DNA from: DASVTR01 sp036382855
GTDB lineage: Bacteria; Acidobacteriota; Blastocatellia; Pyrinomonadales; Pyrinomonadaceae
DNA: 64,000 bases
Reading direction: 5' to 3'
Assembly: GCA_036382855.1 (NCBI GenBank)
Contig: DASVPO010000002.1
Span: forward strand, 124,001 to 188,000
Shown here in pieces: positions 54,274 through 61,832 of the stretch. Below the pieces are notes generated by a model that was not told the DNA's origin, made no database searches, and saw nothing but the letters and a program-made list of their open reading frames with translations. Position 1 is the stretch's first letter. The number at the start of each line of letters is the position of its first letter. The position numbers and the translations under genes are program-made.

Positions 54274-55488
54274 TTAAACCAGTTGCTTGACTTCTTCTTC
54301 TTCGAGCACGGCTGCGGCCTGTTTGGCGTGTTCATAGATGCGTGCGACGCGTTCGGGGCTGGCTTCGAGGCCGCGCGATTCAAGCCAGTAGATGACGTTT
54401 GACTTGCCGCTCATTGGGCCAATCTCTATCTTCTGTTTGAGGCCGAAGAGTCCGGCGGGGACGCCCGAATAGACCAGGTCGGCAAGGCCGGGGTCGCCTT
54501 TTTTGTAGCTCTTGATGACGGCTGCCGCATGCACGCCCGTCGCCGTGCGGAAGGCGTCGCGCCCGAAGACCGGGTAGTTGTATGGAATCGTCCAGCCGCA
54601 TGCGCTGGCGGCCGTGTCGCAGTATTCGCGCAGTCGCGAGAGGTCGTTGTCAATCCAGCCCATCAATTTCAGGTTGACGAGCAGTTGATCCATAGGCGTA
54701 TTGCCGACGCGCTCGCCGACGCCTAAGGCAGAGCCGTGCACCTGATCTGCGCCGCCTTCAATAGCGGCAATGGAATTGATGACGCCGAGGCCGCGGTCTT
54801 GATGGCCGTGCCAGTCGAGCCTGACGGGTTCACCCTGCTCTTCGATAATACTTTTGACGTAGCGGACGACTGCTCGCGCTCCGTCGGGCGTCGAATGGCC
54901 CACAGTATCGCAGACGCAGACGGCGCGAGCGCCCGCACGGATGGCAGTCGTGTACAGAGCACGAATGGTCGCGGGGTCTGCGCGCGTCGTGTCTTCCGTG
55001 ACATACATGACCGGCAAGCCTTCTTTGACGGCGAAGGTGACGGCGTCTTCCGTCAATTTCAGAAGCTTGTCGAGCGTCCAGTCTTCGGCGTAGAAGCGAA
55101 CGGGCGAAGAGCCTATGAAGGTGCAGGCTTCGATGGCGATGCCTGTGCGTTGCGAAATGTCTGCGATGGGCTTGATGTCTGCCTCGTGCGTACGCGCGGC
55201 GCAATTCGGTCGAATCTTCAAACGCTTGTCAGCGATTTCGCGCGCAAGGCGTTCGACTCCGGCGGCGTGTGTGCCGCCAGCGCCGGGAAGACCTATGTCG
55301 GCAGTGTCAATGCCGAGCGCATCCATCAGGTGCAGGAGCTCTATCTTCTTCTCGACGGGCGGCTCGCAGACGCTCGGAGATTGCAGCCCATCGCGCAGGG
55401 TTTCATCATCAAAACTAATAGGGCGGCCAGGCGCAGGCAGCGACGGCTCGACCACGTTCCAGTCGTAAACTAAATCCTCAATCGGCAC
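54274..55488 (-). CDS. LeuA-like alpha-isopropylmalate/homocitrate synthase family protein
   Basis: A 404-residue HMGL-type TIM barrel with ISFDDETLRDGLQSP (catalytic Arg and metal Asp), LDWHGHQDRGLGVIN (metal His-x-His) and HGSALGVGERVGNTP. It lacks the C-terminal LeuA allosteric domain (LeuA is about 515 residues), so it is feedback-insensitive if it acts in leucine synthesis, or it acts on another 2-oxo acid. The start is a GTG at 55488 with AGAGG in range. No other leu genes are nearby. Possible alternatives: homocitrate, citramalate or methylthioalkylmalate-type synthase. Confidence 0.82.
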   Translation of the reverse strand: MPIEDLVYDWNVVEPSLPAPGRPISFDDETLRDGLQSPSVCEPPVEKKIELLHLMDALGIDTADIGLPGAGGTHAAGVERLAREIADKRLKIRPNCAARTHEADIKPIADISQRTGIAIEACTFIGSSPVRFYAEDWTLDKLLKLTEDAVTFAVKEGLPVMYVTEDTTRADPATIRALYTTAIRAGARAVCVCDTVGHSTPDGARAVVRYVKSIIEEQGEPVRLDWHGHQDRGLGVINSIAAIEGGADQVHGSALGVGERVGNTPMDQLLVNLKLMGWIDNDLSRLREYCDTAASACGWTIPYNYPVFGRDAFRTATGVHAAAVIKSYKKGDPGLADLVYSGVPAGLFGLKQKIEIGPMSGKSNVIYWLESRGLEASPERVARIYEHAKQAAAVLEEEEVKQLV

Positions 55489-55773
55489 TTCAACACCTCT
55501 TCGATAAATCAGGGGCTTACAGTTTTAACTGTAGTTTGATTACAGCAAGCGCTGACGTTAATGTCAAGGCGGCTAACCTGCGCGCTTTGACGCCCGAGGC
55601 CGCTCTGTTATAGCCTCTCAAGCGCCGCAAGCGTAGTGCCCTTCCGTGTCAAACATACAGGCGTCAACGAGTGACAGGTGGGCCAACGGTGCGGGCTGTC
55701 TTCTCGTTTAAGAAAAGGCAGACTCGCATCATGCGCGCGCACGCGGAGACTATTTATTAAAGGAAACTACCAG

Positions 55774-56406
55774 ATGGAAGAACTGACCGCACAGGGCAAC
55801 GACGAGCACTTGAATCACCTGCGCACCGTGGCCGGCTGGATTGAAGTGATTGCGGGTTCGATGTTTTCCGGCAAGTCTGAGGAATTAATACGCCGCCTGC
55901 GCCGCGCGAAGATTGCGCGCCAGAAGGTGCAGGTCTTCAAGCCGAAGATTGACATACGCTATTCACACGACCACATCGTCTCACATTCCGAGATGCGCCA
56001 CGAATCATCCACGGTCGAGACGGCGCGCGAACTGTTCTCGAAGGTCGAGAAGGGCACGGAGGTCGTAGGCATTGACGAGGGACAGTTTTTCGATAACGAA
56101 CTGGTGGCTGTGGCAAACGAGTTGGCGTCGCGGGGCGTGCGCGTCATCATCGCGGGTCTGGATCAGGACTACACAGGAAGGCCGTTTGAGCCGATGCCGC
56201 AGCTTTTAGCCGTCGCGGAGTACATCACGAAGACGCACGCCATCTGCGTCCGCTGCGGCCAGCCCGCAAACTACTCGCAACGCACCTTCCAATCGGAAGA
56301 ACGCGTGGCCGTCGGCGCTGGCAACATGTACGAAGCACGCTGCCGCCGCTGCTTCGTCCCGCACGCAGACGCGCCCACCTCCTACATCACGGAAGCGGCA
56401 GACTAA
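55774..56406 (+). CDS. tdk: Thymidine kinase
   Basis: 210 residues from ATG 55774 (AAGGA upstream; 32 codons of open frame upstream have no RBS). The P-loop is GSMFSGKSEELIRR (28-41). The DEGQFF motif gives the catalytic Glu. Two CxxC pairs (CVRCGQ, CRRCF) bind the structural zinc of type II TK. It phosphorylates thymidine for salvage. It stands alone. Two thymidylate-kinase-like genes lie elsewhere in the window. Confidence 0.95.
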   Translation: MEELTAQGNDEHLNHLRTVAGWIEVIAGSMFSGKSEELIRRLRRAKIARQKVQVFKPKIDIRYSHDHIVSHSEMRHESSTVETARELFSKVEKGTEVVGIDEGQFFDNELVAVANELASRGVRVIIAGLDQDYTGRPFEPMPQLLAVAEYITKTHAICVRCGQPANYSQRTFQSEERVAVGAGNMYEARCRRCFVPHADAPTSYITEAAD

Positions 56407-56423
56407 AAGCGCGTTCCGAAACC

Positions 56424-56532
56424 TAAGCTCAACTCTTTGCGCCTCTGGTTTTTCTTCAGTTGCGCCTTTGCGAGAAAAGCTGTTCACGCAAAGGCGCTAA
56501 GATAAGACTAAAGGCGCAAGGAGTTGAGCTTA
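56424..56532. repeat. Nested inverted repeat after tdk
   Basis: Outer stem of 21 bp: 56424-56444 with 56512-56532, one G-U pair. Inner stem of 11 bp: GCGCCTTTGCG (56462-56472) with 56487-56497. TTGCGCC-type words recur on both sides, suggesting a degenerate relative of the heptamer elements. Confidence 0.65.
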
Positions 56533-56579
56533 GATTTTGAAACGGCCTCTGAGTAGCAAATAATCAACCGGGACGCTGT

Positions 56580-56637
56580 GAACGCGGCAGCGATGGATGA
56601 AAGGCAAGCTTGCCTTTCATCCATCGCTGCCGCGTTC
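56580..56637. repeat. Perfect 58-nt palindrome
   Basis: GAACGCGGCAGCGATGGATG at 56580 begins a 29-nt arm that is perfectly inverted by 56609-56637, with AAGCTT at the centre and no loop. The arm resembles the type B word set (compare GAACGCAGCAACGATGAACG at 47237). It lies 14 nt beyond the lipoprotein gene's stop (minus strand). Confidence 0.85.
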
Positions 56638-56650
56638 GTGGTTTAGGGAG

Positions 56651-57301
56651 TTAGTGAACGAGTTTGGCCGAGTAGAGGATGGCGTAGAACTCGTCCTGAT
56701 GTTTGGCGAAGTTTTTGTTGGAGGTGGAGAGCATCAGGTTGACGAATTGGGTCTGGCCCGCGTACTTGCGGTAGGCGAGCCATTGGAGGCGCTTGAAGTC
56801 GTCGGGCTTTTCCGGCGACTCGCGGAATTGCACGCCCTTGATGCCGTCAATCTCAAGATAACGGAGCTCGTCAACTTCGCCGTTCTTCTTTCGCGTCTTC
56901 GTTCCGTCGTAATACGCTTTGGTGCTGATGTCTGTGGGGAAGCTCTCGTCCATCGTCGAAATGCTGACGATGAGAAACGCGCCGTCGCCGCCGCCGTAGG
57001 TAAACGACTTAGTATCAACGGTCTGCTTTTTCCAGTGGGGGGGCAAGGTGAAGGTGATGCCCTGCTGATCCCATGTAACGGTCTGGCCGCCTGCGAGAGC
57101 GGCCGTCTGCGCGGCGGTTGGCTCGGGGCGCTCGACAGGTTCGCGGCCCATGTCTGCGGCCGTGGTCGGGGCAGAGCCTGAAGGAGTCGCACCGGGAGAG
57201 TTGGAAGATGCGGACGCGTCAGCCTGCTCCGGCCGCTTGTCTGTCAGGCCACACGCCGCCAGCGTCAAACAGAGCGCGAGCATCAGGGAAATCTTTTTCA
57301 T
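56651..57301 (-). CDS. Putative lipoprotein with PsbP/photosystem-like fold, function unknown
   Basis: 216 residues from ATG 57301 (a GTG four codons upstream is possible). The signal LMLALCLTLAACG ends with a lipobox Cys. A Ser/Ala/Pro-rich linker precedes a compact domain (about 75-216) with FTLPPHWKKQ and SISTMDESFPTD, strand pattern like the DUF1795/PsbP-type fold; this is a guess from pattern. Outer-membrane or inner-membrane lipoprotein. Confidence 0.6.
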   Translation of the reverse strand: MKKISLMLALCLTLAACGLTDKRPEQADASASSNSPGATPSGSAPTTAADMGREPVERPEPTAAQTAALAGGQTVTWDQQGITFTLPPHWKKQTVDTKSFTYGGGDGAFLIVSISTMDESFPTDISTKAYYDGTKTRKKNGEVDELRYLEIDGIKGVQFRESPEKPDDFKRLQWLAYRKYAGQTQFVNLMLSTSNKNFAKHQDEFYAILYSAKLVH

Positions 57302-57378
57302 AATCGTATTCACTCACTCACAAAAGGGGGGAATCGTATAACAGGAGCGCTTCTACGATAAATTTTCCGGCGAGTCAA

Positions 57379-57503
57379 GGAAACGATGAAGGAGGAACGC
57401 AGCAACGATGAACTATTAAGAGCTTGTCTTTTCATTCCGCGTTCAGCGTTCCTACTTCATCGTTCATCGCTCATCGTTCATCGTTCCTACTTCATCGTTT
57501 CCT
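57379..57503. repeat. Type B heptamer element upstream of the Asn-rich lipoprotein gene
   Basis: AGGAAACGATGAAG (57379-57392) is inverted at 57490-57503. The whole span holds many GAACGAT and inverted ATCGTTC words (also GAACGCAGCAACGATGAAC). It is the longest type B element seen. Confidence 0.75.
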
Positions 57504-57590
57504 ATGTTATGCTTGCAGCCTGTACCCTTCAACAGTTCTAACATCCGGCGGCTTCCCCTTTTCGCCGCGACGACCGAGGAGAGTTATCCG

Positions 57591-58523
57591 ATGCTGAATC
57601 GTGCCTTCAATCGAGCGGGCCGCCTGTTCGTAGTCCCGCTGTTAGTGTTCGCCTTCCTGACGAGCGCCTGCCAGCAAGGGCCAGCGACCAACACGACGAC
57701 GAACACTTCCAACACCAACTCAAACGCCAACACCGCAAACACAAACACTAACGCCAACACGCCGCCCATCACGGGCACAACCATTGACACGCGCGAGCCT
57801 GACAAGTACAGCGCGACCATCACACTCAAGCTGGCCTCGGAAGGCGAGGGGCAGACGACCAGTTTGCCGCCGCTGGCCGCAGACTTTATTAAAAACGGCG
57901 CGGACAGTCGCGTCTCCTTCAAGGTTCCGGGCGGAGAGCAGGTCGTGTTTCTTGACGCGGGAGGCAAGCGCTACGTCATCGCGCAGAACCGCAAACAGTA
58001 TGCGGAGTTGACGCCGGAATCAACGGGCTTCGACGTGCCGAAGCCGATGACGCCGGGGCAGATTATCAGTTCGATTAAAGGCATGACGGGCTGCGAGCGG
58101 CAGGGCGAAGAGCAGTGGAGCGGGCGCATGGCGACCAAGTATCGCTGCGGAAGCAAAACCAGCACAGGCACGCAGGCAGGCGATGTCACGTCGGAAACTT
58201 TCGTCTACATTGACAAAGATACAGGGCTGCCGCTTCACTCCGAATCAATCGTCTCTGCCTCCGGCAACGTGCAAGGCGTTAAAGGGCTGAAGGTAGTCAC
58301 GGAGATGAGCAACATCAGCACGAACGTTGATGCTTCCCAGTTTGCAGAGCCGCAGGGCATGAGCAAGGTTTCGCCCGAACAGGTGAAGCAGCAGGTTGAC
58401 CTTGTCTTGAAGGCCGCGAGCGCAATCTTGCAGAGCATCATGCAGAGTTCGAGTACGCCGCAGAGCACGAGCGCGCCGCCCGCAGCAAACTCTTCAAACT
58501 CTGCTGCCCCGCCCACGCATTAA
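57591..58523 (+). CDS. Lipoprotein with Asn/Thr-rich linker, function unknown
   Basis: 310 residues from ATG 57591 (GAGGAGAG upstream). The signal peptide ends at LTSACQQ (lipobox Cys). A striking linker of about 30 residues composed almost only of Asn, Thr and Ser follows (for example TTNTSNTNSNANT). The remaining 230 residues form a globular domain of mixed type (SRVSFKVPGGEQVVFL, KQYAELTPES), with a low-complexity Ser/Pro/Ala end. Possibly a relative of lipoprotein localisation-type (LolA/LppX-like) folds, not confirmed. Confidence 0.65.
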   Translation: MLNRAFNRAGRLFVVPLLVFAFLTSACQQGPATNTTTNTSNTNSNANTANTNTNANTPPITGTTIDTREPDKYSATITLKLASEGEGQTTSLPPLAADFIKNGADSRVSFKVPGGEQVVFLDAGGKRYVIAQNRKQYAELTPESTGFDVPKPMTPGQIISSIKGMTGCERQGEEQWSGRMATKYRCGSKTSTGTQAGDVTSETFVYIDKDTGLPLHSESIVSASGNVQGVKGLKVVTEMSNISTNVDASQFAEPQGMSKVSPEQVKQQVDLVLKAASAILQSIMQSSSTPQSTSAPPAANSSNSAAPPTH

Positions 58524-58537
58524 GTCAAAAAAAAGGC

Positions 58538-58599
58538 TTGCGGGCCTCAGCCGTCCCGGTCTCGTTCCAGTTTCATGCGCCGGCGACTGAGGCCCGCAA
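58538..58599 (+). terminator. Stem-loop between two lipoprotein/anchored-protein genes
   Basis: TTGCGGGCCTCAG (58538-58550) pairs perfectly with CTGAGGCCCGCAA (58587-58599). The 36-nt loop has a further short stem (GCCGTC/GGCGAC-like). No U-run follows. A run of eight A precedes it, so on the minus strand it looks like a terminator. Confidence 0.45.
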
Positions 58600-58638
58600 A
58601 CGCTTAGAGAGCCTTTCTCAACAAGGAGACTGAAGAGA

Positions 58639-59400
58639 ATGAAATACGTTCTGACGCTGTTGGGCGGAATCGTGCTCGGCGCACTGGTAGTCCTCTTCTT
58701 TCTTGGTGCGCCGCGCGGAAAGCCCATGCCCGGCGCGCCCGTTGGCCCACCTGACCCGAACGCACCGCCGGGCGGCACGGCGCTCGTCACACTCGACGAA
58801 AAGTTTTTCGAGGCGCTGCTCGGCTCTATCTTCCGCGATATGGGCGGGCCTTCTTTCCGGCTCTCTTCGATGGATGCGCAGGGCGCTGCGTCGCCGCGAG
58901 TGCTTCCGGCGGCATTACAGGGCGGAGGCTGCGCGGACGTGGTTGTGCTTGCACCCGAAGGAAGCGGGACACGGACGGGCGTGCGCTTTACGGGCGGCAA
59001 GGTCATCGCGCCGCTCGCCTTCAGCGGCAGCTACAGCGCGCTCGGCATCTGCCTCAACTTCAAAGGCTCTGCTCAGGCCAGCGTCCAACTCTACTTTGAC
59101 CAATCGAAGCAGACGGTCTACGGGAAGGTCAACGTCGAGACAGTCAATCTGGAAGGCGTGCCGCCGGGAGCAGGCGGCATCGTCACGCTCTTCGTGCAGC
59201 GCGCCATTAACGAGCGCGTCAACCCGCTCGAAGTCCTGCGCGCCCCGCAACTGGCGCTCAACGTGCCAGTCGAAGCCACAGGCGGCACGCTCAAGGCACA
59301 GGTCAAAGACGTTCGCGCCGAAGTGCTGGACGGCTCGCTGCGGATGCACGTCACCTACGACTTCAGCGGCGTCCGTGGCAACCAGCCACCGCAGGGATGA
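58639..59400 (+). CDS. Membrane-anchored protein of unknown function
   Basis: 253 residues with an N-terminal membrane helix (YVLTLLGGIVLGALVVLFFL, 3-22), a Pro/Gly-rich spacer and a periplasmic domain of about 200 residues, alternating short strands (KFFEALLGSIF, ALGICLNFKGSAQASVQLYF). GCAD and GICLNF contain one Cys each, so a disulfide is possible. No family is recognised. RBS AAGGAG upstream of ATG 58639. Confidence 0.65.
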   Translation: MKYVLTLLGGIVLGALVVLFFLGAPRGKPMPGAPVGPPDPNAPPGGTALVTLDEKFFEALLGSIFRDMGGPSFRLSSMDAQGAASPRVLPAALQGGGCADVVVLAPEGSGTRTGVRFTGGKVIAPLAFSGSYSALGICLNFKGSAQASVQLYFDQSKQTVYGKVNVETVNLEGVPPGAGGIVTLFVQRAINERVNPLEVLRAPQLALNVPVEATGGTLKAQVKDVRAEVLDGSLRMHVTYDFSGVRGNQPPQG

Positions 59401-59430
59401 AAGCAAGGCTGTTCTCTAATTTAATCATTG

Positions 59431-59480
59431 ACACAAGTAGTCACCAGTTCATTGAAAGATGAACTGGTGACTACTTGTGT
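59431..59480. repeat. Perfect 22-bp hairpin
   Basis: ACACAAGTAGTCACCAGTTC at 59431 begins a 22-nt arm (59431-59452) inverted exactly at 59459-59480, with a 6-nt loop TGAAAG. It separates two convergent genes. No U-tract, so a terminator role is possible but not typical. Confidence 0.8.
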
Positions 59481-59500
59481 TAATTCCCCGCCCTTGTGTT

Positions 59501-59743
59501 TTATTGTTCGCAGAAATTTCTGTAGCAGTGAACGACGCCTTCGTTGTACTGGTCGAAGCAGCGCTGGTCATTACTGACGGCCAGGCAATGCTCAAACTGG
59601 CGATTGTTTCTGATGGTGCAATCATCACACTTCTCTTGCAGGTCGGAAGCTTTGACCGTGCGTAGAGCAGTCGGCGTCGAGAGCGTAAGCGCCAGCATGC
59701 AGATGATAATGGCTGCCGTCAGGAAAGTGAAAATTCTTCTCAT
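59501..59743 (-). CDS. Small exported Cys-rich protein
   Basis: 80 residues from ATG 59743. AAGGAG at 59753-59758 has 9-nt spacing to this ATG but none to the ATG three codons upstream, so the RBS decides the start. A signal peptide (FLTAAIIICMLALTLS) is followed by a mature part with six Cys (KCDDC, EHC, QRC, VHC, NFC), probably three disulfides. No family is recognised. A sigma-70-like promoter lies 60 nt upstream. Confidence 0.7.
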   Translation of the reverse strand: MRRIFTFLTAAIIICMLALTLSTPTALRTVKASDLQEKCDDCTIRNNRQFEHCLAVSNDQRCFDQYNEGVVHCYRNFCEQ

Positions 59744-59780
59744 TCGTATCATCTCCTTCTAGGTTTGGAAAACTGGCGAG

Positions 59781-59840
59781 GGTTATTGTTGAGTTGGACC
59801 ACTCATATAATATGGATTCGGTGGAAAGTCAATAATAACC
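59781..59840 (-). promoter_or_regulatory. Promoter of the Cys-rich gene inside an inverted repeat
   Basis: Minus strand: TTGACT (59827-59832), 17-nt spacer, TATATG (59804-59809). GGTTATTGTTGA (59781-59792) pairs with 59829-59840 over 12 bp with one G-U, enclosing the -10 and overlapping the -35. The repeat could be an operator. Confidence 0.45.
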
Positions 59841-59877
59841 GGCCGCGCCAGTTCACAACCGCCTCGCTCATCGTTTC

Positions 59878-60366
59878 TCAGGAGAATCTTCCCTTCGCGA
59901 CCTCTTCTTCCGGCGTGTCGTGCTGCGGTGCGACACCGACGCCGTGCTTGTAAGAGAGGTCGCCGCCGAGCCAGCCAGAGATTGAAATCAGTATGACGCC
60001 GAGAACGGAGAGCATGAGCGGCAAGCTCACGCCTTCCTTCGGGATGCGGCCGAGCGAACGCCAGCGCAGGTAAAAGTCTATGGCGAAGACGATGATGGCG
60101 ATGACGTTCAGGCGCGCGTGCCAGTTTGCAATCCGAACAACTTCCCTGTCTTTAATCGCCAGCCAGTCTATTATTCCGGGGATGGCGGCCACCACGCCGC
60201 CGAGCAGTCCTGCGGCGAGCGTGTAGAAGGCTGCGAGTCCCCAGTGGTCGTTGCCGCGCCAGAGATACATGACATCAGCCGCCAGCGAAAACATCCAGAG
60301 GGCGAACGGAAACGGAATAATCATCGGGTGTATCGGATGCCCGAAGATGCTTGCCTTACTTGCCAT
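59878..60366 (-). CDS. DUF2231 membrane protein
   Basis: 162 residues with four predicted membrane helices and the family-typical opening GHPIHPMIIPFPFALWMFSL (residues about 9-28), plus WHARLN in the third helix. DUF2231 proteins are small inner-membrane proteins of unknown function. ATG at 60366. Confidence 0.85.
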   Translation of the reverse strand: MASKASIFGHPIHPMIIPFPFALWMFSLAADVMYLWRGNDHWGLAAFYTLAAGLLGGVVAAIPGIIDWLAIKDREVVRIANWHARLNVIAIIVFAIDFYLRWRSLGRIPKEGVSLPLMLSVLGVILISISGWLGGDLSYKHGVGVAPQHDTPEEEVAKGRFS

Positions 60367-60572
60367 CTTATTTCTCCCTTAAGTTATGTCGGACACTTTA
60401 GTCGCTGCGAGTTAAGCGATGAGCAGTTTGGCGATCTGCTCTTTTAAGTTCAAACGATTGCAGGGTGAATTTGCCCATAATTCTCTTCCCGGTTGAGAGA
60501 ATCGTCAAGCTTTAATTTGCGGTGGGGCGGAGTGGGGCGGAGATTGGAATTGAGAATGTTGGAAACGGAAAG

Positions 60573-60610
60573 GGCCGCACGCGCCGCTTCAGAGCAGAGC
60601 GCGTGCGGCC
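60573..60610. terminator. GC-rich stem-loop beyond the outer-membrane barrel gene
   Basis: GGCCGCACGCG (60573-60583) pairs with CGCGTGCGGCC (60600-60610). It lies 30 nt past the stop of the barrel gene on the minus strand. On the minus strand it is followed by CTTTCCGTTT; on the plus strand by CTTTCTTTCTC. Likely a terminator, perhaps bidirectional. Confidence 0.6.
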
Positions 60611-60640
60611 TTTCTTTCTCTTCAAAAGGAGAAGAGGTTT

Positions 60641-61279
60641 TTAGTGGATGGTGATACCGAATCCGATGGTGAAGTTGTGCTGTGTCTGACCCTGAATGGT
60701 AATTCCTTCAAAGTCGCGGTCGCCGATGAAAATCGGGTTGTAGTTGAACTCGATGACGCGCAGGTCAACGCGGTCGTGAACGCGAATGTCAAGACCAGCG
60801 CCAGCCTTGAGAGCAAAGCTCGTGTCGTCGAGCTTAAAGGTCTCGGAGAAACCGGGGCTGCTGAATTCGATGCTCTGGTGAGCGCCGCCTGCCAGAAAAT
60901 GTGCGAACGGCTTGAAGCGGGTCGTCTTCGAGTTGTCCTTGATCTGAACGCCGCCGAGGAAGTTGTAGATTCGCTCTTTGGTGTTGATGGTGTCAAGGCC
61001 ATCTGTGAAGCTGTCAGACTTGAAGTGGCCGGTGAAGTTGCCTTTGAGACCGACGTAGCGGCTGACATTGCCTGTAATCGAAGTATCGAAACCGTTGAAG
61101 CCGCGACGGTCGGTTAAGAAATCGCCGAAGTCGTCTTCAAAGTCGGGGTCGTCAACGCCCGTGTCAACTCTCGCGTGAGAGTAGCCGACGGCAAACTCGA
61201 CCTTGTTGTAGTCGTCCTGCGCGAACGAAACTGAAGCGCAGGCCAGAATCATCGCTGTCAAAAGAATTAGTTTACGCAT
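60641..61279 (-). CDS. Outer-membrane beta-barrel protein
   Basis: 212 residues with a Sec signal peptide (LILLTAMILACASVSFA) and an OmpA/OmpW-like eight-strand barrel pattern: repeated strands such as KVEFAVGYSHARV, GLKGNFTGHF, RFKPFAHFLAGGAH and HNFTIGFGITIH. The C-terminus ITIH is unusual for BAM (usually ends in Phe/Trp). Function unknown. ATG at 61279. Confidence 0.8.
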   Translation of the reverse strand: MRKLILLTAMILACASVSFAQDDYNKVEFAVGYSHARVDTGVDDPDFEDDFGDFLTDRRGFNGFDTSITGNVSRYVGLKGNFTGHFKSDSFTDGLDTINTKERIYNFLGGVQIKDNSKTTRFKPFAHFLAGGAHQSIEFSSPGFSETFKLDDTSFALKAGAGLDIRVHDRVDLRVIEFNYNPIFIGDRDFEGITIQGQTQHNFTIGFGITIH

Positions 61280-61831
61280 TAGTTTTTATTTCCTTCCAGA
61301 ATCTTGCATTAAGAGAATGCTTCCTCATGTAAAGACATTCTCAGTATGGTCTAGCATGATGGCCCATGAACCGAGCTGTTCTATGAAGTGGCCGGTCAGG
61401 AGGCCCAGAGCATGAGGCGATTAAGAAGCGCGCGCTTGACCTTTGGTTGCCTCACGCCGAGTTTTCTAAACGCCCTCCCACGCGTTTAAGTTCCCGAATA
61501 GTTTACTGCAAGACAGATGCCAGCAGTTGAAGCTCAGGAAATCAACGGAAAGCTAGAGTTTTTACAGCATATGCACGGTTTACAGGGCCAACGTTGGTGC
61601 ACGAAAAATCGGACACATGGAGTCATTGATAATATTCATGGCCTTGATTCAGCCCGCTCATCACGTGGGCCAACGCTTCGCAAGACGCTGGTTTAAGGTT
61701 AGGAGTAAGGGGAGATAAACGGCGCGCGGCTGTGTGACACTTTGTTGATTGTCACAGGATAACAAAAGAGGTCTTGCGGGCGGCGAGAGTGATTTAGAGC
61801 GCGGCTGTTTCAGAGTTGAGCAGCCGCGCTC
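61280..61831. other. Intergenic region upstream of the barrel gene and downstream of uvrC
   Basis: 552 nt. Near the barrel gene an inverted repeat GAGAATG/CATTCTC (61314-61343) may be an operator in its promoter. TGTGACA/TGTCACA (61733-61756) forms another small stem. The rest shows no gene, tRNA or repeat I can recognise. Confidence 0.5.
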
Positions 61832-61832
61832 T
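61796..61832 (-). terminator. Stem-loop at the uvrC stop codon
   Basis: AGAGCGCGGCTG (61796-61807) pairs with CAGCCGCGCTCT (61821-61832). The stem begins at the last base of the uvrC TAA. Only ordinary AT-rich sequence follows, but position and strength suggest the uvrC terminator. Confidence 0.6.

Noticed and set aside
58703..59419. 238-codon frame overlapping the anchored protein gene in another frame of the same strand
   Set aside because: Its translation is Arg/Ser-rich and lacks hydrophobic periodicity; the other frame has RBS, membrane helix and balanced composition.
61733..61756. TGTGACA/TGTCACA as a CRP/FNR site
   Set aside because: The half-sites TGTGA and TCACA are 14 nt apart rather than 6, so it is only a small stem.
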